Both the position numbers and the translations under genes were made by a program. DNA of 64,000 nucleotides from an uncultured Caldilinea sp. (GTDB lineage Bacteria; Chloroflexota; Anaerolineae; Caldilineales; Caldilineaceae). The notes under the pieces are model-generated. The model worked only from the letters and a program-made list of their open reading frames with translations, did no database searches and was not told the origin of the DNA. The stretch is from the NCBI RefSeq assembly GCF_937128415.1, contig NZ_CAKZMJ010000081.1, forward strand, positions 1 to 64,000, in the 5' to 3' direction. The stretch's first letter is position 1; each line of letters starts with the position of its first letter. Below, piece after piece: positions 39,625 to 49,892 of this stretch.

Positions 39625-42600
39625 ATGAACAAATTGTGCTTTGCGTTTGTCTGGGTGGGGATACTGTTCCTGGCGGCGTTCAGCGCACCGCATGCCACGT
39701 TCCCCGAGGCGCATCGGCCGCAGCTCGGCATGCACGTCGCCCGGGGAGACGCCGCCCATCTGCTGGCCGCACGCAAGGCCGGCGCCGATTTCGTCGTCGT
39801 TGTCTTCTCCTGGGGCGACATCGAGCCGACGCCGAATTATTTTTACTGGGAGGTCCCCGATGCAGCGCTGCGCGCCGCCACCTTCGCAGGCGTCGAGGTC
39901 GTCGCCCGGCTGGATCGCGCGCCCGACTGGGCGCTCGACGATGCGTCGCCGACGCCTTGGGATCTCGACGCTTACGCTGCATTCGTGCGACGCGTCGTCC
40001 AACGTTACGGCGAAAAGCTTGCGGGCGTCATTCTCTGGAACGAACCAAACCTTGCGCTCGAATGGCAGGGGAAGCGACCGGACGCCGCCGCCTACGCCGC
40101 GATGCTGGCGCACATCTACCCCGTCGTCAAGGAGGCTGCTCCGCATCTGCCGGTGGCGGCCGCCGGACTGGCCTTTACGCTCGGAGACGGGGCGAACGCA
40201 ATCAATGATCTGGACTATCTGCGCGAACTGTATGCCGCCGGAGCCGGCGCCTCTTTCGACGCGCTGGCGGCTCATCCTTATGGCTTTGGTCAGCCGCCGG
40301 AGCAAGCGCCGGCGCCGGATCGCCTCAATTTCCGCCGTCTGGAGCTGCATCGCAGCCTCATGGAGGCGAACGGCGATGACCACAAGCCCATCTGGGTCAC
40401 CGAAATGGGCTGGCGCACTTCCGCGCCCGATCCCGCCGACCGGTGGCAGGTGGTGACCCCTGCGCAACAGCGGGAATATACGCTCGCCGCCATCGAATTC
40501 GCCGCCGGCTATCCCTGGCTGGAGCGCATGGCCTTTTGGGAGCTGACCGCCGCCGAAGATGGCTATGGCTATGCGCTCTGGCAGGGCGAAGGCCGCACCA
40601 CGCCGGCCTACGATGCGCTGGTGGAGCGTCACGAAGCGCGCAGGGTGGCAGATGCAAACGAAGGCGCATCGGCGGCGCCTGAGGGCATTTCTCACAACGA
40701 AGCGCCTCCTTCGGCCTATTTTTGCGCCGCCGTCAATCCGTGCCGCGTCGTCGAAATTTTGGCCCCCGACGTCATCATTCGGTTAGGCGACCGCGGGGAG
40801 CTCCATCCCCATTGGGTGCATCTCTATGAAGGCGGCGAACGCTTCAGCCCTGCCTGGGAAGGAGAATTTTTCGTCGGCGCAGCGGCGGCGGGGCGGCGGC
40901 AGACGCTCGTGCTCGAGACCATGCAGATCGACCAGCCGACCAACGAGGTGTGGATCAACGGCCGATGGATTGCCCGGCTGCCGGCGCGCACGCGCCCCGA
41001 CCCGACCAGCACCTGGGCTACAGCGCGCATCGCCCTGCCTGCAGAGGCCGTGCAGCCAGGTCGCAACACGATCCGCATCGTCAGCGGGATGCGCAATCCG
41101 GCGCGTAGTTTCCGCTGGTGGCGCTGGGAAAATTTTCAGTTTCGTCATGTGCGTCTGGAGTCTTTCTCGAACGAAGCCGACTTCCCTGCATCCACTTTTG
41201 CGCCGATGTGGCGTCCACTGCCCTCTCCACCGGGCTGGGGAGAGCCGATGCGCGTGCGCGTCTTCAATGCACAGGAGATAGAAGGGCCGACCGTCTGGCT
41301 GACGGAGAATCGCAACGGTCAGCTCTGGCGAGGCGCAGCGACCTCGACCGGAACACTCTCGCTTTCCCCTGTGACGCCTGTGCACGCCGAACGGCTCGTC
41401 GTCGATGTAGCCGTCGACGACGAGTTCACGCTCGCAGCCACGAACCGCGGCCTCTTCTGGAGGCGGGGCGAAGCGGACTGGGCGCCTGCCGCCGCCCCGT
41501 CCGTTTACGCGCATGTGGTGATGAAAACGGACGCCGGTTGGTGCGCCGGCCTGGAGGGACGCGGCCTCTGGTGCGCAGACGAGCCGACGGGGCGCTGGCG
41601 TTTGCTGGGGCTTGCCGGCCGCTCCGTGTTTGACCTCGCGATCTCTGAAGAGAGGTGGTTTGCAGCGACCGACGCCGGCGTCTATCTACGCACGGCTGCG
41701 AGCTGGCGACGGTTGCCCTCGTTGCCCATTGCGGAACGGAGCGCCGCCGACGCCAACTACGTTCCCCGCCTCTTTCTCGGCGCTCAGGGGGAGCTTGTCG
41801 CTCGCAGCGACGGCAGGCTGCTGCAATGGGACGAAGGCTCAAATCGGTGGGCGCCCTTTGGTCCGGAACAATTGCAGGGTCGTCTGTACGCCGTGCTCGA
41901 CTGCTGCGAAAGCGGCGCGCAGATAGCGGGCAGCCGCACCGGCCTATGGCGACTCGAAGCAAAGGGGGAATGGCGTCGCGTCGACGGTGGGTTGTTCGAC
42001 TATCTGGAGTTCACCGAAGGGGTGCGCGTCGGGCGCCACATGCTCTGGACGACGACCAACGGCGCATTTCTCGCCGAAGTCGACGCTGCGCTTGACCTTC
42101 AGACAAACTGGCGCACAGTGGAGGGACTGCCGACGACGGTCGCTGCACTGGTGATCGATCCAAAGGACGCCATGCGCTGGCTTGCAGGCACGCCGGTGGG
42201 CGTCTATCGCAGCGAGGATGCAGGCGCCAGCTGGCGAGCGGTCAGCCCGCCCTGGATTGTCTGGGACATGACCCTGGATGCGGACGGTCGCCTTTTGGTC
42301 GCCACAAGCGGCGCCGTCGTTTTCACCGACGATGCCTTCGCCGCCGACGTGCGCTGGCGTGCAGCGCAAGGGTTGGAGGGCGTGACGTTTTTCACCGTCA
42401 GTCCCGACCCCAATGCGCCGGAGCGCTTCTGGGCCGGAACCTGGGGCAACGACATCGGCGTCAGCCTCGACGGCGGCGAGACGCTCGAGCGACTCGGCGC
42501 AGGGTTGGAGACGCTCAGCATTCTGTCGATTTTACGGCATCCGACGCCCGGTCAATTTACGGTCGGCGCCATCGAAGGACTTTTCCGCAGCGATGACGGC

Positions 42601-42969
42601 GGCGCAAGTTGGTTCAAGCTGCCCGGCGCGCTCTCCTCGCAGACGATCTACGCCCTGATGCAAACCGACGACGGCGCGTTGTGGGCAGGCGCAGCCGACG
42701 GCCTGTGGCGCAGCCCAGACTACGGCGCAACCTGGGAACGGCTCGAGTCCATTCCCTCGACGACGGTGATACGACTGGACAAGGCCGCAACCCCAAACGG
42801 CTCGCTGCTTTGGGCGGGCGGCGAGCGGGCCGGCTTCTGGTGGAGCCAGGATGGCGGCGCTTCCTGGAGTTTCGCCGGATTGGCGGGGCGGAGCGTCTAT
42901 GCGCTGGCATGGGCAGATGGACGTTTTATCGCAGCAACGGATGACGGTCTGTTTGAAGCTGCTCCATAG
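39625..42969 (+). CDS. Secreted clan GH-A-like glycosidase fused to Asp-box propeller
   Basis: Large exported protein of 1114 residues with a signal peptide at about 1-19. The N-terminal barrel (about 25-345) has the hallmarks of clan GH-A, nearest to GH39-like enzymes: acid/base E140 in LWNEPNL and nucleophile E260 in WVTEMGW. A jelly-roll-like domain follows (about 370-520). The remaining half is a sortilin/BNR-type propeller with Asp-boxes such as YRSEDAGASW, FRSDDGGASW, WRSPDYGATW and WSQDGGASW. There is no C-terminal anchor. ATG 39625 starts the signal peptide; 39574 is an alternative. It stands alone between the kinase-like gene and the ABC pair. Probably degrades or binds extracellular glycan. 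Confidence 0.8.
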   Translation: MNKLCFAFVWVGILFLAAFSAPHATFPEAHRPQLGMHVARGDAAHLLAARKAGADFVVVVFSWGDIEPTPNYFYWEVPDAALRAATFAGVEVVARLDRAPDWALDDASPTPWDLDAYAAFVRRVVQRYGEKLAGVILWNEPNLALEWQGKRPDAAAYAAMLAHIYPVVKEAAPHLPVAAAGLAFTLGDGANAINDLDYLRELYAAGAGASFDALAAHPYGFGQPPEQAPAPDRLNFRRLELHRSLMEANGDDHKPIWVTEMGWRTSAPDPADRWQVVTPAQQREYTLAAIEFAAGYPWLERMAFWELTAAEDGYGYALWQGEGRTTPAYDALVERHEARRVADANEGASAAPEGISHNEAPPSAYFCAAVNPCRVVEILAPDVIIRLGDRGELHPHWVHLYEGGERFSPAWEGEFFVGAAAAGRRQTLVLETMQIDQPTNEVWINGRWIARLPARTRPDPTSTWATARIALPAEAVQPGRNTIRIVSGMRNPARSFRWWRWENFQFRHVRLESFSNEADFPASTFAPMWRPLPSPPGWGEPMRVRVFNAQEIEGPTVWLTENRNGQLWRGAATSTGTLSLSPVTPVHAERLVVDVAVDDEFTLAATNRGLFWRRGEADWAPAAAPSVYAHVVMKTDAGWCAGLEGRGLWCADEPTGRWRLLGLAGRSVFDLAISEERWFAATDAGVYLRTAASWRRLPSLPIAERSAADANYVPRLFLGAQGELVARSDGRLLQWDEGSNRWAPFGPEQLQGRLYAVLDCCESGAQIAGSRTGLWRLEAKGEWRRVDGGLFDYLEFTEGVRVGRHMLWTTTNGAFLAEVDAALDLQTNWRTVEGLPTTVAALVIDPKDAMRWLAGTPVGVYRSEDAGASWRAVSPPWIVWDMTLDADGRLLVATSGAVVFTDDAFAADVRWRAAQGLEGVTFFTVSPDPNAPERFWAGTWGNDIGVSLDGGETLERLGAGLETLSILSILRHPTPGQFTVGAIEGLFRSDDGGASWFKLPGALSSQTIYALMQTDDGALWAGAADGLWRSPDYGATWERLESIPSTTVIRLDKAATPNGSLLWAGGERAGFWWSQDGGASWSFAGLAGRSVYALAWADGRFIAATDDGLFEAAP

Positions 42970-43117
42970 CAAGACCCCCTTATCCCCCTTGTTCCCCAGC
43001 CTCGTCCCTTCGACGCCGGAGATGAATGCGCAGAGGTGGAGAAACCTTTTCTCGATTTTCTCCGTAGTGGAATTCAAACATTTTGTATTGCATTGCATCT
43101 TGGGAAGGATGCGCGCT

Positions 43118-43798
43118 GTGGAACAACCGATCATCTCCGCAAACTCGGTGCAAAAATGGTTTCGCAACGGCAAGGTCGAAGTGCATGCGCTGCGCGGGGT
43201 GGACATCGCCGTGCAGCCCGGGGAAATGGTCGCCATTATGGGGCCTTCCGGCTGTGGCAAGACGACGTTGCTGAACTGTCTCTCCGGCCTGGATGAATTC
43301 GACGACGGGGAAGTTTACATCGAGGGGGTGCGTCTTTCTGCAATGAACGACAGAGAGCGCACGCGCCACCGCGCGCAACGGATGGGTTTTATTTTTCAAA
43401 CCTACAACCTGCTGCCTGTGATCACGGCGGTCGAAAACGTCGAGCTGCCCCTGCTCGTCGCGGGCATGCGTCCAAGCGCCGCGCGCAAACGCGCGCTAGA
43501 GGCGTTGGAGCAAGTTGGACTGGCCAACCGTGCACATCATCGCCCGGCGGAACTCTCCGGCGGAGAACGCCAACGGGTGACCGTGGCGCGCGCCCTCGTC
43601 AACAACCCGGCGATCGTCTGGGCGGATGAACCGACCGGCTCGCTCGACAGTAAAACTGCCGACGAGATCGTGACGCTCATGCGCACACTCAACCAAGCGC
43701 TTGGACAGACCTTCGTCGTCGTCACCCACGACCCCGACGTCGCTGCTGCATGCAACCGCATCATTCATATGCGAGACGGACGGATCGTCTATGCTTGA
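43118..43798 (+). CDS. ABC transporter ATP-binding protein, MacB/LolD type
   Basis: Cytosolic ATPase of 226 residues. Walker A is GPSGCGKTT (42-50, catalytic-site K48), Q-loop FIFQTYNLLP, signature LSGGERQR, Walker B AIVWADEPTGSLD and H-loop VVTHD. The LDSKT stretch after Walker B is typical of the LolD/MacB/FtsE group. The GTG at 43118 is used because GGGAAGG then has suitable spacing; ATG 43109 sits too close to it. It overlaps the permease gene by eight bases, so the two form one transporter. This group powers mechanotransmission or lipoprotein/peptide release rather than classic import. Confidence 0.92.
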   Translation: MEQPIISANSVQKWFRNGKVEVHALRGVDIAVQPGEMVAIMGPSGCGKTTLLNCLSGLDEFDDGEVYIEGVRLSAMNDRERTRHRAQRMGFIFQTYNLLPVITAVENVELPLLVAGMRPSAARKRALEALEQVGLANRAHHRPAELSGGERQRVTVARALVNNPAIVWADEPTGSLDSKTADEIVTLMRTLNQALGQTFVVVTHDPDVAAACNRIIHMRDGRIVYA

Positions 43799-46700
43799 AA
43801 ATCTTTCTCTCCAGGTGATTGCGTTGTTGGTGGGCGGCGTCACCGCCATTCTGCTCTATCTGGCCTTTTTGTGGCTGCGCAACCCCGTGTTGATGAAGAT
43901 CGGGCTGCGCAACATGCTGCGACGCCCCACACAGTCGGTGCTGATTATCATCGGCCTGACGCTCAGCACAATCATCGTAGTGAGCGCACTGGGCGTCGGC
44001 GACACGCTGCGCTACTCGATTCAGAAACAGGCCATCGCAGCGTATGGCGAGGTCGATGAAATTATTGCGCCGCCGTTGCTCTCGATGCTGGCGAACATGG
44101 CCAATCCAAACGTCGATCCAGCGCAGGCGCAGCAGACGCAGCAGACGCTCGAAAGGTTGATGGAGGGTGGACTGAGCAGCGTGCTGGCTTTGGCGCAGGG
44201 CGGCCTGCCGAGCATCGACGAAGATCGGCTGGCGCGGCTGCGCGCGGCCGCAGCCGAAGAACCGCTGATCGACGACGTGGCCGGCGCCATTGTCTTCCCG
44301 ACCATCGTTCGCAACGTCACCACCGGGCAAAGCGAACCGTTCGGGTTCATTTTCGCCGTCGATGACGACTACGCCTCCGGCTTCGGTCTTTCCAGCGTGG
44401 AAGGCGAGAAGTTGACGATGGGGACGCTCCAGCCTGGGGTGGGCAACATCTTCCTCCAGGCCGGCAATCTCTTCTCCCTCGTCCCGGCGCTGACGGAGCA
44501 GTTCGGCGAGCTGCAGGCGTCGGCGCCCCTCTCCGCCACGCTCGACGATCTGGATGCACTCCAGGCGCTGGCCGGACTGGGTGCGCTCTTCACCGTCGTC
44601 GATGCGGAGGCGTTGCCCGATCTCGATATTCGTCTTGACACGTTGGACGCCCTGGGCGTCGATACGACGCCGCTGCGTGCGCTTGGCCGAGACAGCCTGA
44701 CGCTGCGCGAGCTTGCTGTTCTGTTGCAGAGCGCGCAGGCGATCGAGGCGGCTTCCGGCGAGGTGACGACGACTCTCTCAATTCCGTTGACGGGTGTCAT
44801 CACCGCCACACAGCCGCTCACCGGCAGCGCCGCAACACTGGAAGTCGATCCTTCTCGTCTAAACCTGACGGGCGCCCTGAGCGCGTCCTTGGACGACTTC
44901 GCCGCCGACCTGTTGCGCGCCGTCAATCTTAATACGCTCGGCTACGAACTGGACAACCTCCTTGGACGATTTGGGCTGCAGTTGCGTCAGGGTGAACTCT
45001 ATCTCAACCGCCTGGGAGCGGAGCGCCTCCGTGCGCGCACCGGCGATCTGCTCGAAATCTACATCGGCCCGCTGCCCGTGCGCTATCGGGTGCGCGCCGT
45101 CGTCGATCAGGCCGGCCCGCTGAGCGCGCTGACGCCGGTGGTGATGCTCCGGCTGGATGAAGCGCAGCAGCTTCTGTTCATGCCCGACAAGGTTAATTCG
45201 GTGCTTGTCTCCAACCAGGGGGACGCAATGACGGGCATGCAACACACCGAAGCGGTGAGCAGACGACTGCGCTTGCTCGCCCTCGACGATGACGCAGTCG
45301 CCGCCATCGCCGCCATGCTCGCCCGCCCGGATGTGCGCACCCGGTTGACGCAGTTGAGCACCGATCTGCCTGAGGCCGGAGCGGTGCGCCTGGAGGACGC
45401 AGAAGAGCTGCCGCCGCTGCTGGCCGGCGTTCTGGAAAGCGTATTGAGCGCCTTCCAGATTGAACAGATGACGCGGCAAGACGTCGAGGCGCTGCTGTCC
45501 GCCGGCGAAGCGGGCGTCGATACGCCTGCCTTGCGCCAGCTGCTTGCGTCTCCCACGGTGCGGGAATGGCTGCTGACGCTCGATCTGCCCGACGAGGTGC
45601 GTCGAGAGTTCGCCACCGCCGTCGCCAACCTCAATCAATTTGAGCAGATCGAACCGCTCAACAAGGCCACCATTGTAGCGGCGGCCACCGTCGGCGGCGG
45701 CCTCTTCGCTTCGCTCTTCAGCGTCTTTGGCTCTCTCTCGATTCTGGCGGCGCTGCTGTTGATCGTGCTGATTTTCGTCATGCTCGCCGCCGAGCGTCGG
45801 ACGGAGATCGGCGTCGCGCGCGCCATCGGCGTGCAACGCAGCCAAATCGTGCAGAGCTTTATGGCCGAGGGGATGGTCTACAACCTTGCGGCTGCTGCTC
45901 TCGGCGTGTTGCTCGGCGTCGGCGTCACCTTCGCCATGACTCAGTTCATCGGCCAGCTTTTCAACGACATGACGGGCGTGATCAACGCACAGGTCGGCGG
46001 CATCTTCGCCGTCAGCTTCGCCATCTCCTGGCAGTCGATTGTCGTGGCCTACTGCGTCGGCGTACTCATCACCTGGCTTGCCATGACCCTCGCTTCCTGG
46101 CGAGTGACGCGCATGAACATCGCAACCGCCATCCGCGACCTGCCGGATGAAGCGGAGGCGCGCCGCCGCTCCTGGTCAGGGGTCATCTGGCGTTGGCTCT
46201 GGCCTATCGCTGCGCTGGGCCTGGGCGTTTATCTGTTGGCGCTGGCGCTAAACGTCCAATTGCTCAGCTTGACCCTGATCGCCGTGACGCTCTTGCTCTA
46301 TGCGCTCGCCGTGCTCGCAGGCCGACTGCTGGAATTGACGCCTGTTCGCAACGAGGCCGGCTATCGCTTCGTCTATACGCTCCTTGGAGCAGGCTTGCTG
46401 GTCATCTGGTCGCCTCCCTGGAGCGCCCTGGCGCCGCAGTGGCTGCCCGAACGCTTCCCCTGGGACCCGGCGCAGGCGCCCACGGTCTTCACCTTCGGTG
46501 GGCCGTTGATTATCGTCGGCGCCATTTTGGTCATTATGTTCAACGCCGATCTCCTCAGCGGCCTTGTCAGCGCCATTTTGGGCTTTGCGCCGTCGCTGCG
46601 CCCCGTGCTGCGCACCGCCATCGCCTATCCGCTCAGCAACCGTTTTCGCACCGGCATGACTATGGCGCTCTTCGCCATGATCATGGCGACTGTGGTGGTG

Positions 46701-47960
46701 ATGGCGGTGGTGATTCACACCACGCAGTCGTTGACGCAGCTGGATGAGCGCCAGACCGCCGGCTTCGAGATCGAAGTCTCGCCGACGCTGCTCAGCTTTT
46801 TCAACCCTGTCGAGCACTTTCCGACTGCGCTCGCTTCCCTCAGGAACGATCCTCTACTGGAGCGAATTGCCGCCGTCGGCCTGGTGACCGAACAGTGGAT
46901 GGAAGGCAAGGTGGCGGGCGAGAGCGGTGGATTTCGCCGCACGAGCATGGCGGGCGTCAATGAAGGATACATCGAATCGGCGCAGCAGGTCTATCGCCTG
47001 CGCAGCCGGGCGGCGGGCTATGAAGACGACGCCGCCGTGTGGGAGGCGCTGGCGACGCGCGACGACGTTGTGATTGCGCGGCCGCATCTCTTCGACGCAG
47101 CGCCGGTCTTTCCCTTTGCGCCGTCCGATCTGTCTGATGAAGAGACTCCAGAAACGATTTCTCAGTTCGAATCGGGTGAGGCTTCGGTGCGCGTCGAGCG
47201 CCGCAACCGATTTCTGCCGCCGCTGCGTCTGGAGGAGAGCCAGGGAGAGGTCCTCCCCGACATCTTTCTGACGCTGGCGACCGATGGTGCCGACGGCGTG
47301 CGTCGCGAGCACACCGTGCAGGTGATCGGTGTGCTCGCCGAAGACGCCAATCTCGTTTCATCGACGCTGATCGGGAGTGAAACGACGCTGCGACATCTGC
47401 GCAGCATCCCGGTGACAGGAGACCGCATTTACGTGAAAGCGAAGCCTGGCGAAGATGCGCGTTCGGTCGCCGCCGCCATCGAAGCTGCGTTTGTTTCAAG
47501 CGGTCTCGACGCCGTCACGCTCGCCGACCAGTACGCGCAACGCCAACGGCTGACCGGCGGCGCGCTGCAACTGTTGCAGGGTTTCATGGCGCTGGGACTC
47601 CTCGTTGGCATTGCAGCGTTGGGCGTCATCTCGACGCGTTCGGTCTATGAGCGTCGTCAGCAGGTGGGCATGTTGCGCGCCCTGGGCTATCAACGCGGCA
47701 TGGTGGGGCTGAATTTTCTGATCGAGTCCAGCTTTGTGTCGCTCACAGGGCTGGCCATCGGTGTGCTCACCGGCGTCGTGCTGGGGGATAACCTGGTGCT
47801 TTCTTTCTTCCCGCAGATTACAGAAGAAGTGGTCGGGGCGCCATGGTCACAGATTGGGTTGATGGCGCTGACCGCTTATCTGTTTTCGCTGTTGACCACG
47901 CTTGCGCCGGCCTGGCAGGCCTCACGCGTCCACCCGGCCGAAGCGCTCCGCTATGAATGA
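43791..47960 (+). CDS. Giant FtsX/MacB-type ABC permease
   Basis: Membrane protein of 1389 residues with two FtsX domains. Helices near 8-28 and 47-67 are followed by an extracytoplasmic region of about 550 residues. The first FtsX domain is at about 630-760 (with AAERRTEIGVARAIGVQRSQI), further helices are at about 800-980, a second extracytoplasmic region at about 980-1255, and the second FtsX domain at about 1257-1389 (with YERRQQVGMLRALGYQRGMV). Both FtsX domains carry the RxxIGxxRAxG-type coupling helix. ATG 43791 overlaps the ATPase stop. One chain with two FtsX units would be a full transporter with an ATPase dimer. Likely moves or extracts lipids, lipoproteins or peptides; substrate unknown. 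Confidence 0.88.
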   Translation: MLENLSLQVIALLVGGVTAILLYLAFLWLRNPVLMKIGLRNMLRRPTQSVLIIIGLTLSTIIVVSALGVGDTLRYSIQKQAIAAYGEVDEIIAPPLLSMLANMANPNVDPAQAQQTQQTLERLMEGGLSSVLALAQGGLPSIDEDRLARLRAAAAEEPLIDDVAGAIVFPTIVRNVTTGQSEPFGFIFAVDDDYASGFGLSSVEGEKLTMGTLQPGVGNIFLQAGNLFSLVPALTEQFGELQASAPLSATLDDLDALQALAGLGALFTVVDAEALPDLDIRLDTLDALGVDTTPLRALGRDSLTLRELAVLLQSAQAIEAASGEVTTTLSIPLTGVITATQPLTGSAATLEVDPSRLNLTGALSASLDDFAADLLRAVNLNTLGYELDNLLGRFGLQLRQGELYLNRLGAERLRARTGDLLEIYIGPLPVRYRVRAVVDQAGPLSALTPVVMLRLDEAQQLLFMPDKVNSVLVSNQGDAMTGMQHTEAVSRRLRLLALDDDAVAAIAAMLARPDVRTRLTQLSTDLPEAGAVRLEDAEELPPLLAGVLESVLSAFQIEQMTRQDVEALLSAGEAGVDTPALRQLLASPTVREWLLTLDLPDEVRREFATAVANLNQFEQIEPLNKATIVAAATVGGGLFASLFSVFGSLSILAALLLIVLIFVMLAAERRTEIGVARAIGVQRSQIVQSFMAEGMVYNLAAAALGVLLGVGVTFAMTQFIGQLFNDMTGVINAQVGGIFAVSFAISWQSIVVAYCVGVLITWLAMTLASWRVTRMNIATAIRDLPDEAEARRRSWSGVIWRWLWPIAALGLGVYLLALALNVQLLSLTLIAVTLLLYALAVLAGRLLELTPVRNEAGYRFVYTLLGAGLLVIWSPPWSALAPQWLPERFPWDPAQAPTVFTFGGPLIIVGAILVIMFNADLLSGLVSAILGFAPSLRPVLRTAIAYPLSNRFRTGMTMALFAMIMATVVVMAVVIHTTQSLTQLDERQTAGFEIEVSPTLLSFFNPVEHFPTALASLRNDPLLERIAAVGLVTEQWMEGKVAGESGGFRRTSMAGVNEGYIESAQQVYRLRSRAAGYEDDAAVWEALATRDDVVIARPHLFDAAPVFPFAPSDLSDEETPETISQFESGEASVRVERRNRFLPPLRLEESQGEVLPDIFLTLATDGADGVRREHTVQVIGVLAEDANLVSSTLIGSETTLRHLRSIPVTGDRIYVKAKPGEDARSVAAAIEAAFVSSGLDAVTLADQYAQRQRLTGGALQLLQGFMALGLLVGIAALGVISTRSVYERRQQVGMLRALGYQRGMVGLNFLIESSFVSLTGLAIGVLTGVVLGDNLVLSFFPQITEEVVGAPWSQIGLMALTAYLFSLLTTLAPAWQASRVHPAEALRYE

Positions 47961-47962
47961 AC

Positions 47963-48007
47963 TTCTGTGCAATCTGCGGTCGTAAGGAAACCGCAGATTG
48001 CACAGAA
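47963..48007 (+). terminator. Bidirectional hairpin terminator
   Basis: Perfect 18-base arms (47963-47980 and 47990-48007) with a nine-base loop, starting two bases after the permease stop and ending 24 bases before the stop of the convergent secreted-protein gene. An A-rich run follows on the plus strand rather than a T-run, but the length and convergent position fit termination from both sides. Confidence 0.75.
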
Positions 48008-48031
48008 AAGCGATCAAGCCGTGCATCTGAA

Positions 48032-49225
<1,194 letters not shown>

Positions 49226-49418
49226 GAAAGCCTCCAGAGCCCAACGATAGACGCAGCGGTCTGACGCCTGAAAATTCCTGCAAGTTGACGTCTGGAGATC
49301 ACGCTATCACGTTCGCATGCCCTGCGTCAGCGTCAGTTTGTCTGAAAAATGCGATTACACTATGGGATGATTGACCGATGGACGCCATGGAGAAAAGCCG
49401 CTTCCTGTGCGCGACAAA

Positions 49419-49447
49419 TTGCCAGCCTGGCGCACCCATGTTATCAT
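49419..49447 (+). promoter_or_regulatory. Sigma-70-like promoter of tRNA-Ser
   Basis: TTGCCA at 49419-49424, a 17-base spacer, then TATCAT at 49442-49447. Predicted start is near 49454, about 22 bases before the tRNA 5' end. Close to the TTGACA/TATAAT consensus with optimal spacing. Confidence 0.65.
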
Positions 49448-49475
49448 TGAAGTTGTGCATTCATTCTGTCGACGA

Positions 49476-49566
<91 letters not shown>

Positions 49567-49575
49567 CATCAAAGA

Positions 49576-49605
49576 AAAGGCTTCGGAGCTGTTTCCGAAG
49601 CCTTT
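49576..49605 (+). terminator. Terminator of tRNA-Ser
   Basis: Perfect 12-base arms (49576-49587 and 49594-49605) with loop GCTGTT, ten bases after the tRNA 3' end. The descending arm ends in CCTTT and a mixed T-containing stretch follows. Position and strength fit intrinsic termination. Confidence 0.8.
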
Positions 49606-49648
49606 CGTCTAAATAACTCCATTACGCAGAAGATGCTCGCTCTGAAAT

Positions 49649-49755
49649 ATCACCACAAAGGCGCGAAGACGCCAAGAAATACGCAAGGAATACGAGGATT
49701 TGCATCTTTTCCTCTCTTATGAGTGTCCTTTGCGCCTTGGCGTCTTTGTGGTGAT
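49649..49755. repeat. Dispersed-type inverted repeat element
   Basis: The left arm starts ATCACCACAAAG and ends GACGCCAAG (49649-49676); the right arm (49736-49755) is the reverse complement CTTGGCGTCTTTGTGGTGAT. The left arm has an extra eight bases (GGCGCGAA-like) relative to the right. Motifs of the form CACAAAGACGCCAAG recur between genes in many genomes. A 14/15 match lies at 38484-38498. There is no coding capacity between the arms, so it is best described as a small non-autonomous palindromic element or convergent terminator. Confidence 0.6.
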
Positions 49756-49892
49756 TATGGCGGATTCCCTCGCCTGAACCCGGGTCGCCGGAATCCTTTC
49801 TGAAATTCCCTCCACTCCCTGAAAGGAGACATTTTCCGCGAAGGCGTCATCGAACTGCGCAACGTAAGCAAATAATCTGTTGCGCGACGCCG

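Larger units (their letters stand above)
49567..49892. other. Intergenic region after the tRNA
   Basis: 326 bases without a supported gene. It contains the tRNA terminator, the inverted repeat at 49649-49755, and unassigned sequence up to the M28 peptidase stop. Confidence 0.6.
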
